The position numbers and the translations under genes are program-made. From Saccharomycopsis crataegensis (lineage: Eukaryota > Ascomycota > Saccharomycetes > Ascoideales > Saccharomycopsidaceae), in NCBI RefSeq assembly GCF_037102585.1, contig NW_027043829.1:2852001-2916000 (forward strand): 64,000 nt of DNA. The letters run 5' to 3'. Below the pieces are notes generated by a model, which was not told where the DNA came from, ran no database searches, and saw only the letters and a program-made list of their open reading frames with translations. Of this stretch, positions 1 to 11,013 are shown piece by piece; within the stretch, counting starts at the first letter, position 1, and each line of letters starts with the position of its first letter.

Positions 1-1886
1 AGATAGCGGTCGATCTTTTTGATTGTTGATTCTGAATGATTGGGAGCGATTAAGTTATTCCATGCTAATGGAATTGGGATATTCAATCTTGACCATAACT
101 CGGTTGATAATGGGCATTGAATTAGGAAATGGGTCATTTTGATCTTGACTTGGAGTTCTGGTGATTCATGTTGTTGGTCTTGAGAGACGGTTTCGAGCCC
201 GCAATAGTGACATTTTCTATGTTGGTAAAAAATTGTTCAGCACCTAAGTGGAATATGTGTATGTTTTCAAAGTAACCAGGGCTATTATGTTGGTATTTGT
301 GGAGTCTCTTCCAGAAAGAGTTTTGTTTCGTTTGGGTGACTTCTTGGATATTGGTTAAAGTGGTGGATAATTTATGTTTATCAATTCTGGCTCTTTTTTT
401 CTTGCTTCCCTGTTTGTGTTCAAACTCCATGACCAGTTTTGGGATCTCCATTTGATAGATAGTTGGTATACCGTCTTGAATGGACTTGGCAAGGTCTGAG
501 TGTTTGATATTCATTGGGTTCAATGTTTGTTGTTGAGATATTGGTTTGGACAATAATTTATACCAAGCCACAAAAGCACATTTTTCCGCTGTGGTAAACA
601 TTGGAAGATTTATAACCTGGTTGAGTATGGACCTGCTGTCTCTCTTATTCTTGATATTGATCTGGTCACCCAATATTAACCGCCACCAGTATTGGGTTTT
701 TATATATCCTTGTATCGACTGCTCTTCCTCGGATAGATTTTGTTTGATGATCATGTTTATTGCTAGTTGGAGCTTGAATCGGAGTAACTGGCAATATGGG
801 TTTAAAGATTTTTGCCTTGCGGTAGCTCAATTGGCTTTTGATATCCACCATGCCATATCCTCCTTTCAATGGGCTTGTTTTTAAAGTGTCCATGGAGATT
901 TTCAGTTTTTTGTTCACCTGGTTTTTGATGGATTGTTCTAGCAAATCTATTTGGTCTGGAAGCATAGGTGCATGAATCTCGTGGTAATATAGCTTAGACA
1001 AGATATATGTGTTATATCCGACTATTTGACTTGATATTGGTAGTGAACTCATGTTGGTCATGTAATATTTGGTGCTGATGTCTTTTTGGAGAGTATTAGG
1101 CCAGGTTTGACACGAGTTCCCAATTTTAACGCCTAGATATTGGATTTCATAATTATTGTCAGCAATATCTATTTGGAAGTCGGACTGAAATGGTATTTGA
1201 TCGCATGGAACAATTAATCTGGATTTGCTTTTGTTTAATTTAGAACCACTGACTTGTTCGAACGCCTGAATTATCTTCATAGTGTTTTTGAAGTCATTAT
1301 GATCTCTCAAGAATAAGGTAACATCATCTGCATAGGCAAGGTATTTGACTCTGGGGATGATGTTTGGTTGGATCTTATGGTTGTAACTGAATCCTTTATT
1401 TAATCTTTGGATGGCTCTTAGAAAAGGTTCAAGGGCTAACGCGAAAATTGTTGGTGAAAGTGGGTTGCCCTGAAGGGTTCCGTTTCTTAATGGGAAAGAA
1501 GGGCCTGTAATGTTATTTAGGCAAATGGTTCCGAGGGCTTTGGTAAGGATAGCGTGATTAGTTTCCGTCATTTTTCCAAAATTGAGTTTTCGAAGTAATA
1601 TTTTAAGGTATAGATGGGAAATCTGGTCAAAAGCCTTTTCAAAGTCAGCAAGCATGATTCGGTGGTTAGTAGAATGATTGACATGTGGCTTGTCTTGTGG
1701 GGATATTAAACTGGAAAGCAAGTCACCGAAAATTGTTATATTAGAGAAGGAGGATCTTTCAGGTATGAAACCAACTTGATTTGGGCCGATAATTTTTTGC
1801 AAGAACGGGATCAAACGGGCGTTGATGATGCTGGAAAAGAGTTTCAAATTTGTGTTGATTAATGCTATGGGCCTGTAATTCTCCAC
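1..1886 (-). pseudogene. Z1 ORF2 fragment: reverse transcriptase and C-terminal zinc-knuckle region, frameshifted
   Basis: The fragment contains LINE RT blocks: NYRPIALINTN, an ADFEKAFD motif, GNPLSP, and the catalytic YADD box (in LAYADDVTLF). Two frame breaks are visible. One lies near 780-830 and is shared with the other Z1 copy (see 5318-8726). The second is private to this copy: one base is missing in an A-run near 226-231, so the CxxC...HxxxxC-type tail that is readable in the other copy (CHYCG) is lost here. The start lies beyond the 5' truncation, so this cannot be an autonomous ORF2. Confidence 0.9.
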
Positions 1887-1978
1887 TTTTTGAACATCTT
1901 TGTTTGGTTTTGGTATGAGAGTGAATTTTATGGTTCGATAGTTGAATGGAATTTCCCCTGAAGAAAGAATTTGGTTAT
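1..1978 (-). mobile_element. Z1 LINE (Zorro-like), 5'-truncated copy cut by the window edge
   Basis: This stretch is almost identical to 5406-7383 of the longer Z1 copy. It holds the ORF2 reverse-transcriptase C-terminal half and the region after it, read leftwards. The 5' end stops at about 1978, where the sequence changes abruptly into an 11-T run (an A-run on the LINE strand). That A-run belongs to the 3' tail of an older LINE. The 3' end lies outside the window. 5' truncation and junction with an A-run are typical of target-primed reverse transcription. Confidence 0.93.
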
Positions 1979-1980
1979 AC

Positions 1981-2016
1981 TTTTTTTTTTTAAAGACTTA
2001 TATTTTTTTTTTTTTT
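1981..2016 (-). repeat. two A-runs (T-runs on +) separated by an 11-nt LINE 3'-end remnant
   Basis: T11 at 1981-1991, then AAAGACTTATA, then T14 at 2003-2016. On the minus strand this reads A14, TATAAGTCTTT, A11, then Z1. The CTTT before the second A-run matches the last bases of the Z2 LINE (TTTTGTCTTT followed by A). I read it as an extremely 5'-truncated LINE insertion into an A-run, itself later used as the landing site for Z1. Confidence 0.6.
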
Positions 2017-2202
2017 ATAAAGTCCCTATATTTAACTACTAAGAGCTATATAGGTCATCGCACTTTTTATGTACGGTTATTATGATCAATTATGCGCAGC
2101 TATGGCGACTTATTTGGTGTCCGTTTTCTCCCAATATTTTTGGTAACCCGGGAGTTTGGGTTGGAAAATGCAATGTTTTTGACTTGTAGCAACCTGTCAC
2201 TA
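2017..2202. other. unassigned spacer
   Basis: About 190 bp with no ORF, tRNA or recognisable LTR. It is the flank between the LINE tail and the SINE-like unit. Confidence 0.4.
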
Positions 2203-2434
2203 TTTTTTTTTTTTAGCCAGGGAGGAGGAAATCTTCGAAAGACACCAGCGACGCAACCTTACCGGTAGTGTGAGATTTTTACTCACTAAAACCCCCTTGT
2301 ATCTTACCTTCAGAGTGGTATTACTCCTTACTCAGCTAGCGTACTGAACGTGACCTGGTGGTTAATGCAGCGAGCGGGGTTCGAACACGCGACCCTTTCT
2401 TAGTCTATGGTTCTGCCCACTACGCCACCCAGCG
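2203..2434 (-). mobile_element. candidate tRNA-headed SINE-like unit with A tail
   Basis: Read on the minus strand, about 230 bp begins with a tRNA-like head. An A-box-like TGGCGTAGTGG lies near 2412-2422 and a B-box-like GTTCGAACCCC near 2376-2386. A 155-bp body without coding capacity follows, then A12 (T-run 2203-2214). This is the layout of a tRNA-derived SINE. The head does not fold as a normal tRNA (the anticodon arm does not pair), so it is not a functional tRNA gene. It sits inside a Gyp-2 LTR fragment. No clear target duplication was found. There is only one copy in this window, so the SINE reading is a hypothesis. Confidence 0.4.
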
Positions 2435-2435
2435 C

Positions 2436-2489
2436 AGGATTATACGTGTATCATTGCCTATAACCAATAGCTCAAACCATACTACAAAA
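2436..2489 (-). mobile_element. Gyp-2 LTR 5'-end fragment upstream of tRNA-Glu
   Basis: The sequence matches the start of the Gyp-2 LTR seen at 23663-23866 (shared: GTATCATTGCCTATAACCAA and CATACTACAA). The LTR terminus lies about 11 nt before the tRNA-Glu gene, pointing away from it. The rest of the LTR has been replaced by the SINE-like unit on its left. Confidence 0.6.
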
Positions 2490-2500
2490 ACAACATAAAT

Positions 2501-2572
2501 TCCGATATAGTGTAACGGCTAGCACGGTTCGCTTTCACCGAGCAAACCCGGGTTCGACTCCCGGTATCGGAA
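2501..2572 (+). tRNA. tRNA-Glu (anticodon TTC)
   Basis: A full cloverleaf. The acceptor stem TCCGATA pairs with TATCGGA, the anticodon loop is CTTTCAC with TTC at 2534-2536, and the T arm carries GGGTTCGACTCCC. The sequence closely matches Saccharomyces tRNA-Glu(UUC). A T6 run shortly downstream (from 2575) fits Pol III termination. No intron. Confidence 0.97.
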
Positions 2573-2720
2573 TTGTTTTTTGTATTTCTTTTTACCCGAC
2601 TCATTTTTTACATCAAGGGAAGATGTTAGTTTTTACCAACCTACTCGTGTGGTTGGTTACCATATTTTGCATCTACATAGGTCTATATAAAGCTGACCGT
2701 GTAAAAATTTGCCATGCATA

Positions 2721-2906
2721 CAGTGTTTTCATTTTTTATTCGTACCAACCACCGGAAATGTTCATACCAGTGGCAAAAAATAATTCATACCGACCCCCGG
2801 TATTTTTCGTACCACCGCAGCGGGATTTATTCAGACCATCTAAGAAAAATAGTTCATACTATTGCACTTTAATTATTCATACCAACAGAATACAAAATTC
2901 ATACTA
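2721..2906 (+). repeat. left terminal inverted repeat of the Tc element
   Basis: The first 186 bp of the transposon match, inverted, 4825-5012. Inside are short sub-repeats of the form TTCATACC/TTCGTACC recurring about every 20-30 bp. These could be multiple transposase-binding sites (inference). Confidence 0.88.
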
Positions 2907-3204
2907 AATGCATAAAATTCTTAAGCTTTCATTAATATTTTATCTTTGATATTATTAAACATGTTATAGGGGACCCGCACACCCAATAAAGCCCCTTTGC
3001 AATACTCATTTACCATTTCACAGGCTCATAACCAAATTTTGGAGTGGTTTCGTCCTTCCTTAAAATTTTAAATTTTCATTAATTTGTTTTGGAGCTTTGT
3101 TGCGTCTTTATGTAATTTTTTTTATAGTTTTTACTTTTTTTTTTTTTGGTTTGTTTTCTGTATTTTGTTTTCTAATTTTTTTTTTTCATCTTTGGTATTT
3201 GTTT

Positions 3205-4533
3205 TCAAAAGAGCTGCTGTTGTAAACAGAGATCAATATGTCTAGAAGCATGTCTGCAGAATCCCTTGTAACTATCAAGGGAAATATTTTCTGTGGCTTC
3301 TTTCACCCTTGGAGTTAATTGCTCCTTCTTGCTCAAGTTTGATCTTTTGACTTTACTCTTACACACTGACCAGAATTCTTCTATAGCATTCAACCCTGGA
3401 GAATAAGGAGGTAAAAACACAAGTTCCAAGCCACTCAGTGCCACTAGTAACTGAAGATCACGTCGTTTATGAATGGCAGCATTATCAAGGATCAAATATT
3501 TCATACCTTTGAGCTCCTCGTTATTTTCTATTTGCTGGATCACTGACTTTACAAAACTGTAGAAGTGATTAGCTGTAGTACCTTTACTCACTTTGTCAAT
3601 GGTCGTTTCTGAATCAAGTTTTCTCTTCTTATTGGATGTAGCCACTGGAGTTCTGACCTTTAATTCAATACAACCTTTGACAGAAATTGCCCCAATGAAC
3701 GAAATATTAAGCCCTCTGGTTACGGGAACAGTAAGAACTGCTTTTTCACCCACAGCAGACCATCCATACTCACGCCGCATACTGATATTGAACCCTGCTT
3801 CGTCGATGAAAATACAGTTTTGACTAAAGTCGAGCTTGTCTTTATACTTCTCTGCCCACTCGAGTCTCTGTTTCTTCAATTCCTCCAGACTTCTTCTCAA
3901 AGCCCATTTAGAAATACGTTTGAGACTTAGCTTACAGACCTTGGTTACAAAGTTATAGATTGTTGTAGCCTTGGCTCTTACATTGGTGAAGGCTTTCTTG
4001 AGTCTCTCCAACATAAAATCGAGAGTCACTGTAGCATCTTCCTTTATCAATTTTTGAAGGAATTCCTTATGTTCATCAGTGAGAAGGGGTTTACGACCTC
4101 TTTTCTTTATTGGCTTCGAGATACCATTTAATTCATTGACAAGTATTTTGTTCCACTTTCTTTTCCATGTGTAAGCAGTTTGCAAAGGTATATCTTCTAA
4201 TTTTGCAGCCTTGTAAGCTGATACACCTTCTTCCATGACCAAGTGCCAAAATCTTTGTTTGACAGCTTGATTATAATACCGGTACGAACCTCTATATCTT
4301 CGTTCTTTCATTTCAATTTCCATCTCGGCATTTTCTTCTTCTTCGAAAATAGGATCAATTTCCATGATATCCATGATACCTGGTTTTTCAAAATGCTTAT
4401 AGTCACTGTAACTAAAGCAAGCTTCAACTGGTGCTATTTCAGACTCTAAAGTCATTTCACTTGGTTCAGTATAGAATCTATTACCTAGGCCATCAACATA
4501 CCCATCAGTTAGTAGCTTGGCTTTCAAGTCCAT
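3205..4533 (-). CDS. DD34E transposase of the Tc1/IS630-like element, intact
   Basis: This 442-aa protein would cut and paste the element. An N-terminal acidic region (about 1-80) is followed by a helix-turn-helix region (about 90-150) that contains KQRFWHLVMEEGVSAYKAAK and a basic KKRGRKP AT-hook-like patch. The DDE domain shows FIDEAGFN (first Asp), LILDNAAIH (second Asp) and PPYSPGLNAIEEFW (Glu). There are 34 residues between the second Asp and the Glu. The ATG is at 4531-4533. No frameshift or stop is present, so it may be functional. The copy at 24564-26358 is broken by an LTR. Confidence 0.93.
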   Translation of the reverse strand: MDLKAKLLTDGYVDGLGNRFYTEPSEMTLESEIAPVEACFSYSDYKHFEKPGIMDIMEIDPIFEEEENAEMEIEMKERRYRGSYRYYNQAVKQRFWHLVMEEGVSAYKAAKLEDIPLQTAYTWKRKWNKILVNELNGISKPIKKRGRKPLLTDEHKEFLQKLIKEDATVTLDFMLERLKKAFTNVRAKATTIYNFVTKVCKLSLKRISKWALRRSLEELKKQRLEWAEKYKDKLDFSQNCIFIDEAGFNISMRREYGWSAVGEKAVLTVPVTRGLNISFIGAISVKGCIELKVRTPVATSNKKRKLDSETTIDKVSKGTTANHFYSFVKSVIQQIENNEELKGMKYLILDNAAIHKRRDLQLLVALSGLELVFLPPYSPGLNAIEEFWSVCKSKVKRSNLSKKEQLTPRVKEATENISLDSYKGFCRHASRHIDLCLQQQLF

Positions 4534-4824
4534 ACTTAGTTTTGATGGTAAAATCTTATGCTTTTTTTTGTAAGTAATCTGGTGATCATATAAAGACCGA
4601 ATTGAATGTCAAAAGTGGGAATTCATCATCTTAAATGGAGAACAGCTCCTACCATACATTCGTTCCCATTTCTTGAAAACCGTAATCACGTGATATTATT
4701 GATATTATTATAGATATCCGGTTTTATAGAAAGTAGCACAGAATTATGGAAAAAATGAGTATAATTTGTTTAAACTGAGTAGCTTAGAGGCTTATAGAGC
4801 CAGTCACATAAAAAAAAGAAAGGA

Positions 4825-5012
4825 ATTAATATGAATTTTATATACTGTTGGTATGAATAATTGAAGTGCAATAGTATGAACTATTTTTCTTAGATGGTTT
4901 GAATAAATCCCGCTGCGGTGGTACGAAAAATACCGGGGGTCGGTATGAATTATTTTTTGCCACTGGTATGAACATTTCCGGTGGTTGGTACGAATAAAAA
5001 ATGAAAACACTG
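4825..5012 (-). repeat. right terminal inverted repeat of the Tc element
   Basis: Inverted copy of 2721-2906, ending ...AAAACACTG before TA. Confidence 0.88.
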
Positions 5013-5104
5013 TATAGTTTTCAGTAATAAAACATCTAGATCTACATAAATACGATCCTGATAAAAAGAGTATAATTTTACTGTCACCAAATATGTAAGA
5101 GATA
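5013..5104. other. unassigned spacer between the Tc element and the Z1 tail
   Basis: About 90 bp of AT-rich sequence with no recognisable feature. Confidence 0.4.
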
Positions 5105-5114
5105 TTTTTTTTTT

Positions 5115-5317
5115 CTTCAAAGTTCGATATATTAATAAATATATAATTATATATATCTATGTAAAATCTTATAAGCTAATGCTCATTATATATGTTAGGG
5201 AAAACTATATCCTATGGTGAAAAACCCTTTAGTGATAATTATTAGTATTTAAATAAAATGTTTTTTTTGTTATTGTTTTTGTTAATTTTTTTTTTCTTTT
5301 TTGTTTTGATCGACTAT
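5115..5317 (-). other. Z1 3' UTR
   Basis: Non-coding sequence between the ORF2 stop and the A tail. It contains TTTTTCACCAT, TTTTCCCTAACA and an AT-palindrome-rich end (ATTAATATATCGAACTTTG). All three have close counterparts in the Z2 3' UTR (29022-29245), which suggests a conserved signal for the element's own reverse transcriptase. Confidence 0.7.
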
Positions 5318-8300
5318 TCAGCTCCCAGTAGTAATGATATAAATCAAGTTGTTAATTGATGTGTTCCAATCAATTTGGTTATGATATCTTAGGCGTGAGA
5401 GTTTGCGTTGATAGCATAGATAGCGGTCGATCTTTTTGATTGTTGATTCTGAATGATTGGGAGCGATTAAGTTATTCCATGCTAATGGAATTGGGATATT
5501 CAATCTTGACCATAACTCGGTTGATAATGGGCATTGAATTAGGAAATGGGTCATTTTGATCTTGACTTGGAGTTCTGGTGATTCATGTTGTTGGTCTTGA
5601 GAGACGGTTTCGAGCCCGCAATAGTGACATTTTCTATGTTGGTAAAAAAATTGTTCAGCACCTAAGTGGAATATGTGTATGTTTTCAAAGTAACCAGGGC
5701 TATTATGTTGGTATTTGTGGAGTCTCTTCCAGAAAGAGTTTTGTTTCGTTTGGGTGACTTCTTGGATATTGATTAAAGTGGTGGATAATTTATGTTTATC
5801 AATTCTGGCTCTTTTTTTCTTGCTTCCCTGTTTGTGTTCAAACTCCATGACCAGTTTTGGGATCTCCATTTGATAGATAGTTGGTATACCGTCTTGAATG
5901 GACTTGGCAAGGTCTGAGTGTTTGATATTCATTGGGTTCAATGTTTGTTGTTGAGATATTGGTTTGGACAATAATTTATACCAAGCCACAAAAGCACATT
6001 TTTCCGCTGTGGTAAACATTGGAAGATTTATAACCTGGTTGAGTATGGACCTGCTGTCTCTCTTATTCTTGATATTGATCTGGTCACCCAATATTAACCG
6101 CCACCAGTATTGGGTTTTTATATATCCTTGTATCGACTGCTCTTCCTCGGATAGATTTTGTTTGATGATCATGTTTATTGCTAGTTGGAGCTTGAATCGG
6201 AGTAACTGGCAATATGGGTTTAAAGATTTTTGCCTTGCGGTAGCTCAATTGGCTTTTGATATCCACCATGCCATATCCTCCTTTCAATGGGCTTGTTTTT
6301 AAAGTGTCCATGGAGATTTTCAGTTTTTTGTTCACCTGGTTTTTGATGGATTGTTCTAGCAAATCTATTTGGTCTGGAAGCATAGGTGCATGAATCTCGT
6401 GGTAATATAGCTTAGACAAGATATATGTGTTATATCCGACTATTTGACTTGATATTGGTAGTGAACTCATGTTGGTCATGTAATATTTGGTGCTGATGTC
6501 TTTTTGGAGAGTATTAGGCCAGGTTTGACACGAGTTCCCAATTTTAACGCCTAGATATTGGATTTCATAATTATTGTCAGCAATATCTATTTGGAAGTCG
6601 GACTGGAATGGTATTTGATCGCATGGAACAATTAATCTGGATTTGCTTTTGTTTAATTTAGAACCACTGACTTGTTCGAACGCCTGAATTATCTTCATAG
6701 TGTTTTTGAAGTCATTATGATCTCTCAAGAATAAGGTAACATCATCTGCATAGGCAAGGTATTTGACTCTGGGGATGATGTTTGGTTGGATCTTATGGTT
6801 GTAACTGAATCCTTTATTTAATCTTTGGATGGCTCTTAGAAAAGGTTCAAGGGCTAACGCGAAAATTGTTGGTGAAAGTGGGTTGCCCTGAAGGGTTCCG
6901 TTTCTTAATGGGAAAGAAGGGCCTGTAATGTTATTTAGGCAAATGGTTCCGAGGGCTTTGGTAAGGATAGCGTGATTAGTTTCCGTCATTTTTCCAAAAT
7001 TGAGTTTTCGAAGTAATATTTTAAGGTATAGATGGGAAATCTGGTCAAAAGCCTTTTCAAAGTCAGCAAGCATGATTCGGTGGTTAGTAGAATGATTGAC
7101 ATGTGGCTTGTCTTGTGGGGATATTAAACTGGAAAGCAAGTCACCGAAAATTGTTATATTAGAGAAGGAGGATCTTTCAGGTATGAAACCAACTTGATTT
7201 GGGCCGATAATTTTTTGCAAGAACGGGAGCAAACGGGCGTTGATGATGCTGGAAAAGAGTTTCAAATTTGTGTTGATTAATGCTATGGGCCTGTAATTCT
7301 CCACTTTTTGAACATCTTTGTTTGGTTTTGGTATGAGAGTGGATTTTATGGTTCGATAGTTGAATGGAATTTCCCCTGAAGAAAGAATTTGGTTAAATTC
7401 TTTTAGAAGTATGTGTTTTATCTGAGGAAAGAGAGACTTATAAACGCCGTATGGTATACCATCTACCCCGGGGGCGGATTGAGTATTGGATTCAGTAACG
7501 GCATATTCCAATTCTGTCATGGTGATTGGTTTGTTCAAGTTGTTGGATTCAGTGTTGGTTAGTGGTAACTGATCTCCCAAGGAGGCGTTTATGAACCTTT
7601 CTATATTTTCCGAGCTTTTTGAACCACGAGATCCATCGTAGAGTTTTTGATAGTAATTGGTTACTTCTAGAAGCATGTCTTGCTGTGATGTCAATAAAGC
7701 GCCATCTGAAGCTTTGAGGGCTTTGATTGGGCGCGGTCTGGAGTGTTGGTGGAACCTAGTTTTTATGTGGTCATAATAATTTGGTTCATCAGTATTTTCT
7801 GTTATTTTCTTGTGTACCATCGTCAAAAAATTCAGCTTCAAGCGAATCTCGGAAATGAGGTCTGAAGTAGAGTTCACAGTGGGTGGAAACTTGATCTTCA
7901 GAAGCCATTGAATAATATGATTTTTAATGATATTATGTTGGGGGATGTAAGTCATTGCATGAGGTTGAGTGTTGATTTCAAGAATAATAGAATCGTGAGT
8001 TGAAGAAGACTTTAGATAGTTTTGTTGGGACATTTGAATATGAAATCTGTTTTTGTCGGAGATCATGGACTGACTGATATAAAAACGATCTATTCTGCGA
8101 CTACTTTCTTCCGTGGTGGATTGGTTAGTCCAATTCTTTTTAATCTGGTGCAATTTTGGATGTTCATAGATATCTGCTAGCTTGAAAGTTTTGATTAGCT
8201 TTTTAAGCGACTCGGACGATCTTTGTTCGCGAGAACGGAAGTTAGCAGAGTCTCTTGAATTGACAAAATTATTAAAATCACCTCCGAGAATAATGTTGAT

Positions 8301-8726
8301 GGTCTTATTGTTGCTTCTCGCTCTGAGAGTGGTAAGCTGGGTTTGGAGGGTGATGGAGAGTTGATTTTGAAGGAGGATTTGTTTTTGGTAATCAGCAGAT
8401 GGGTTGTAGATATTGATTAGCCAAAGCCAGTTATTGGCATCTTGTTCAATAATGGCATCTGTGATATAAACCTGGAGCTGGCTCAGTACTGCAATTGTTA
8501 GCAATGAATGATCAACGACCTTTATGTGGTCCTCAATTATAATAGCTGTGCGGGATGATGGAGTATTTTTATAAATTTTTTTGTTTTGGTGTTGGAAGAG
8601 GAAGTCCTCGCCAAGATTAAGTTCTTGAAACATTGAAATGTTATATTGGTTTGATAGATGGAGAATTTTGGAGTCATCCAATCTCAATTTTTGGATGTTT
8701 TGACTAATGATCGATAGTTTACTCAT
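5318..8726 (-). pseudogene. Z1 ORF2: AP-endonuclease and reverse transcriptase, with one frame break
   Basis: ORF2 encodes the target-priming enzyme. The N-terminus is an exonuclease-endonuclease-phosphatase fold: SIISQNIQ, FQELNLG, GGDFNNF, RRIDRFYIS and STHDSIIL. RT blocks follow, with ADFEKAFD, GNPLSP and the catalytic YADD. The C-terminal CHYCG...H...C knuckle is in another frame. The break lies near 6200-6260, after RKAKIF. The true continuation (QLLRFKLQ...) is +1, as shown by the unbroken Z2 homologue. The start was chosen at 8726 because ATGAGTAA overlaps the ORF1 stop; an in-frame ATG also exists at 8765. It is either inactivated or uses recoding. The other Z1 copy has the same break. 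Confidence 0.88.
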
Positions 8727-8959
8727 TTTGTGTATGAGAGGCGTTTTTTGTGACATTTGAGCCATCTGATTGAGGTGAATTTATTTCGTTGTTGTTATCA
8801 TCCAGGGGGGAAGATTGTTCTTTTGACAGAAGCTTCATTGGCCGGGGAGTAAATGATTCCAGTGGCGTGGGCATTTTGTCTGAGTTTTCCAGGATAGATG
8901 TATGTTTTGAGAAGGGGGAAGCTGAATGAGGTGAGGTAGAATGAGGTGAGGTAGTAAGA

Positions 8960-9020
8960 GGGGTAGGAACAGAGGTAGGGACAGAAGCAGGGACAGAAGC
9001 AGGGACAGAAGCAGGGATAG
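8960..9020 (-). repeat. 12-bp coding repeat in Z1 ORF1
   Basis: Repeats of GCAGGGACAGAA on the plus strand encode a SVPA/SVPT tandem on the minus strand. The same region heads the 5'-truncated Z1 copy at 29266. Confidence 0.75.
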
Positions 9021-10860
9021 AAGAAGTGGCCAGAGCCGAGGAAGTGACAGTATCACGGGCAGGGGTAGGTGAAGGAGGAATGTTGGCAGCAGAAGAAGTA
9101 GTATGATGTTGTGAGTTTACTTCTTGATGTCTGCGAGAAACACGGACCTGAGGGTGGGATGAAGGTGAGGCGAGGATCTTTTTGGAGACCTTGCTAATAT
9201 GGGCCAGCTTGATGGCGCTAATGGCCGCGAACTTGGCGTGCTTCTTTGATTTACCTTTCTTGGACAATAATTCTATTGGTTTGGTTTGATGTCTGAGAGT
9301 AGCAGTGTGTTGGGTTGTAGAGGTTTCGAGTTCATCCATGGATTGGTCTGCGTCAGTAGAGAGGCCTTCCTCTAAAGCATCTTCATCATTGGATGGGTAG
9401 TTCTTTTCCAAAGTATCGTCCTCATCAATAATTGAATCATCAACATTTTCTTCTTCATTTGCCAATAAGTCAAAAGGGTTTGAATGTGGTTTAGAATATT
9501 CTGGAGAAGCCGGTTTATTCAGTTTTATTTTTCTTTTTTCGACAGTCTGAAAACCATAGTTTAAATTGTGGTTTGGTTTGTCTGCTTTTCCAGAATTTTG
9601 TTTCGGAGAGTGTTTTTCTGGATCTTCCGGATTCACAATTGGTGCTCTTTGTTGCTTTTTGAAATAACAATCTTTTGCCCTATGGGATAATTTCTTGCAA
9701 ATGGCACAAGATGAAGTCTTGCAGTCAAAACGAGTGTGTTCACGGGAACCACATGCAGTGCAGTGGACGCATTTCGTGATGACTCTGGAGCGGAAATCTT
9801 TGTCATTGAAGAGTGGAAGGGATTTTCCTGAGTCAATTTCAATATAACCATAAGTGACAATACTGGCAGCTTTGCTAGCTTCTTCTGTAAAGTGAACGGT
9901 GTTGATTGGAAAGAAGGATGATGGATCAATTCCGGATTCATTGAAGACATGGTCAAGAAGTTTTTCCCGATTAAATTCAGTAAACTCGGAATTCATTTCA
10001 ATCTCAATTAAATGGGATTCCTTATTCATTGTGTTTAACAAAGACCCTGGCGTGTAGGTATAATTTCCAACTGTAACTTTAAGGTGGATGTTAAGATATT
10101 CAATTAAAAGATTTCTGTCCTTCTTGAAGATATCAGAGCCTGTATCCTGAGGGTTTGGGATGAAGTTTGAGTTAAGGCAGATCTTCTTATTAAAAATAAC
10201 CAAGTGGTTGAGGGCCCCTTTTAAGTTTTCCCTGATTATGATCAAATCTTTATCTGGTTCATTGGATGACTGTGTAATAGTATCAAGTTCTTTGGATAAC
10301 TTAGTGAGTCCGTTTTTGATGGATTCCAAGTGTGTTTCAAGAGGAAACTCTGTAAAGATATCTTTTGGGATCTTAAAGTAGATTAAGATATCCTTAAGAT
10401 GCTGTTGGCTCATGATAAATTCCAAGTAGTTCTCCAAGCTGATTCTAGAGTTTCTCAATCTGTTGAATTCGTTTGTCATATTAAAACTGGTGTAGTTTTG
10501 GAAGAAATCTTCAATTTCCATGATCTTGACGAGTTCCTCGCGTTTTTCTTTGGATTTAATAATAGCAGGATTGGAGGTGGAGAACAATTTTCCTGATTTG
10601 CGTTTCTCGCTTATGGCATATTCCAAAACGTCGCGGTGCTTAAAGTCAAGGATTTTGATGTGACTTGCCCATTTGAAAGTTCTTTCAAATTTCATCAACA
10701 CGTTTTGGAAGGATGGATCATTGGTGTTTGTAGTGGCTCGAGGTGTGCGCTTGTCTCCAGCGGTGGCTTGAGCATAGGTTTGGATTGGTCTTGTCACATT
10801 GACAGCTGGAGCCACCGGATTGGAGGCCGTAGTTGGAGAGGCGACAGTAGAAGATGAGAC

Positions 10861-10940
10861 AGAGGGAACAGGAACAGAAGGAACAGAAACAGAAGGAACA
10901 GAAACAGAAGGAACAGAAACAGAAGGAACAGAAACAGAAT
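10861..10940 (-). repeat. 15-bp coding repeat in Z1 ORF1
   Basis: Tandem GGAACAGAAACAGAA on the plus strand encodes a repeated SVSVP motif in the ORF1 N-terminal linker. Confidence 0.75.
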
Positions 10941-11013
10941 TTTTTTTTGGGTTTTGAGAATTTTCGATTTTTTTTTGGTTTTCGGAGTTTTCATTAATAA
11001 AATCAGTAGAAAT

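Larger units (their letters stand above)
2721..5012 (-). mobile_element. Tc1/IS630-like DNA transposon, apparently complete
   Basis: The 2292-bp element starts CAGTGTTTTC and ends with its inverse. TA dinucleotides flank it on both sides (2719-2720 and 5013-5014), the expected Tc1/mariner/IS630 target duplication. The inverted repeats are long, about 186 bp (2721-2906 and 4825-5012), with only scattered differences. One intact transposase gene fills the middle on the minus strand. A second copy lies at 24089-26887 and a decayed end at 62205-62515. Confidence 0.93.

Noticed and set aside
546-884. 112-aa plus-strand ORF repeated at 5964-6302
   Set aside because: Antisense of Z1 ORF2; conserved only because the LINE is duplicated.
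2364-2434. tRNA gene on the minus strand
   Set aside because: A and B boxes exist but the acceptor and anticodon arms do not pair; kept only as the head of a SINE-like unit.
2623-2907. 94-aa plus-strand ORF
   Set aside because: Runs through the Tc inverted repeat; the same frame recurs at both ends of each Tc copy.
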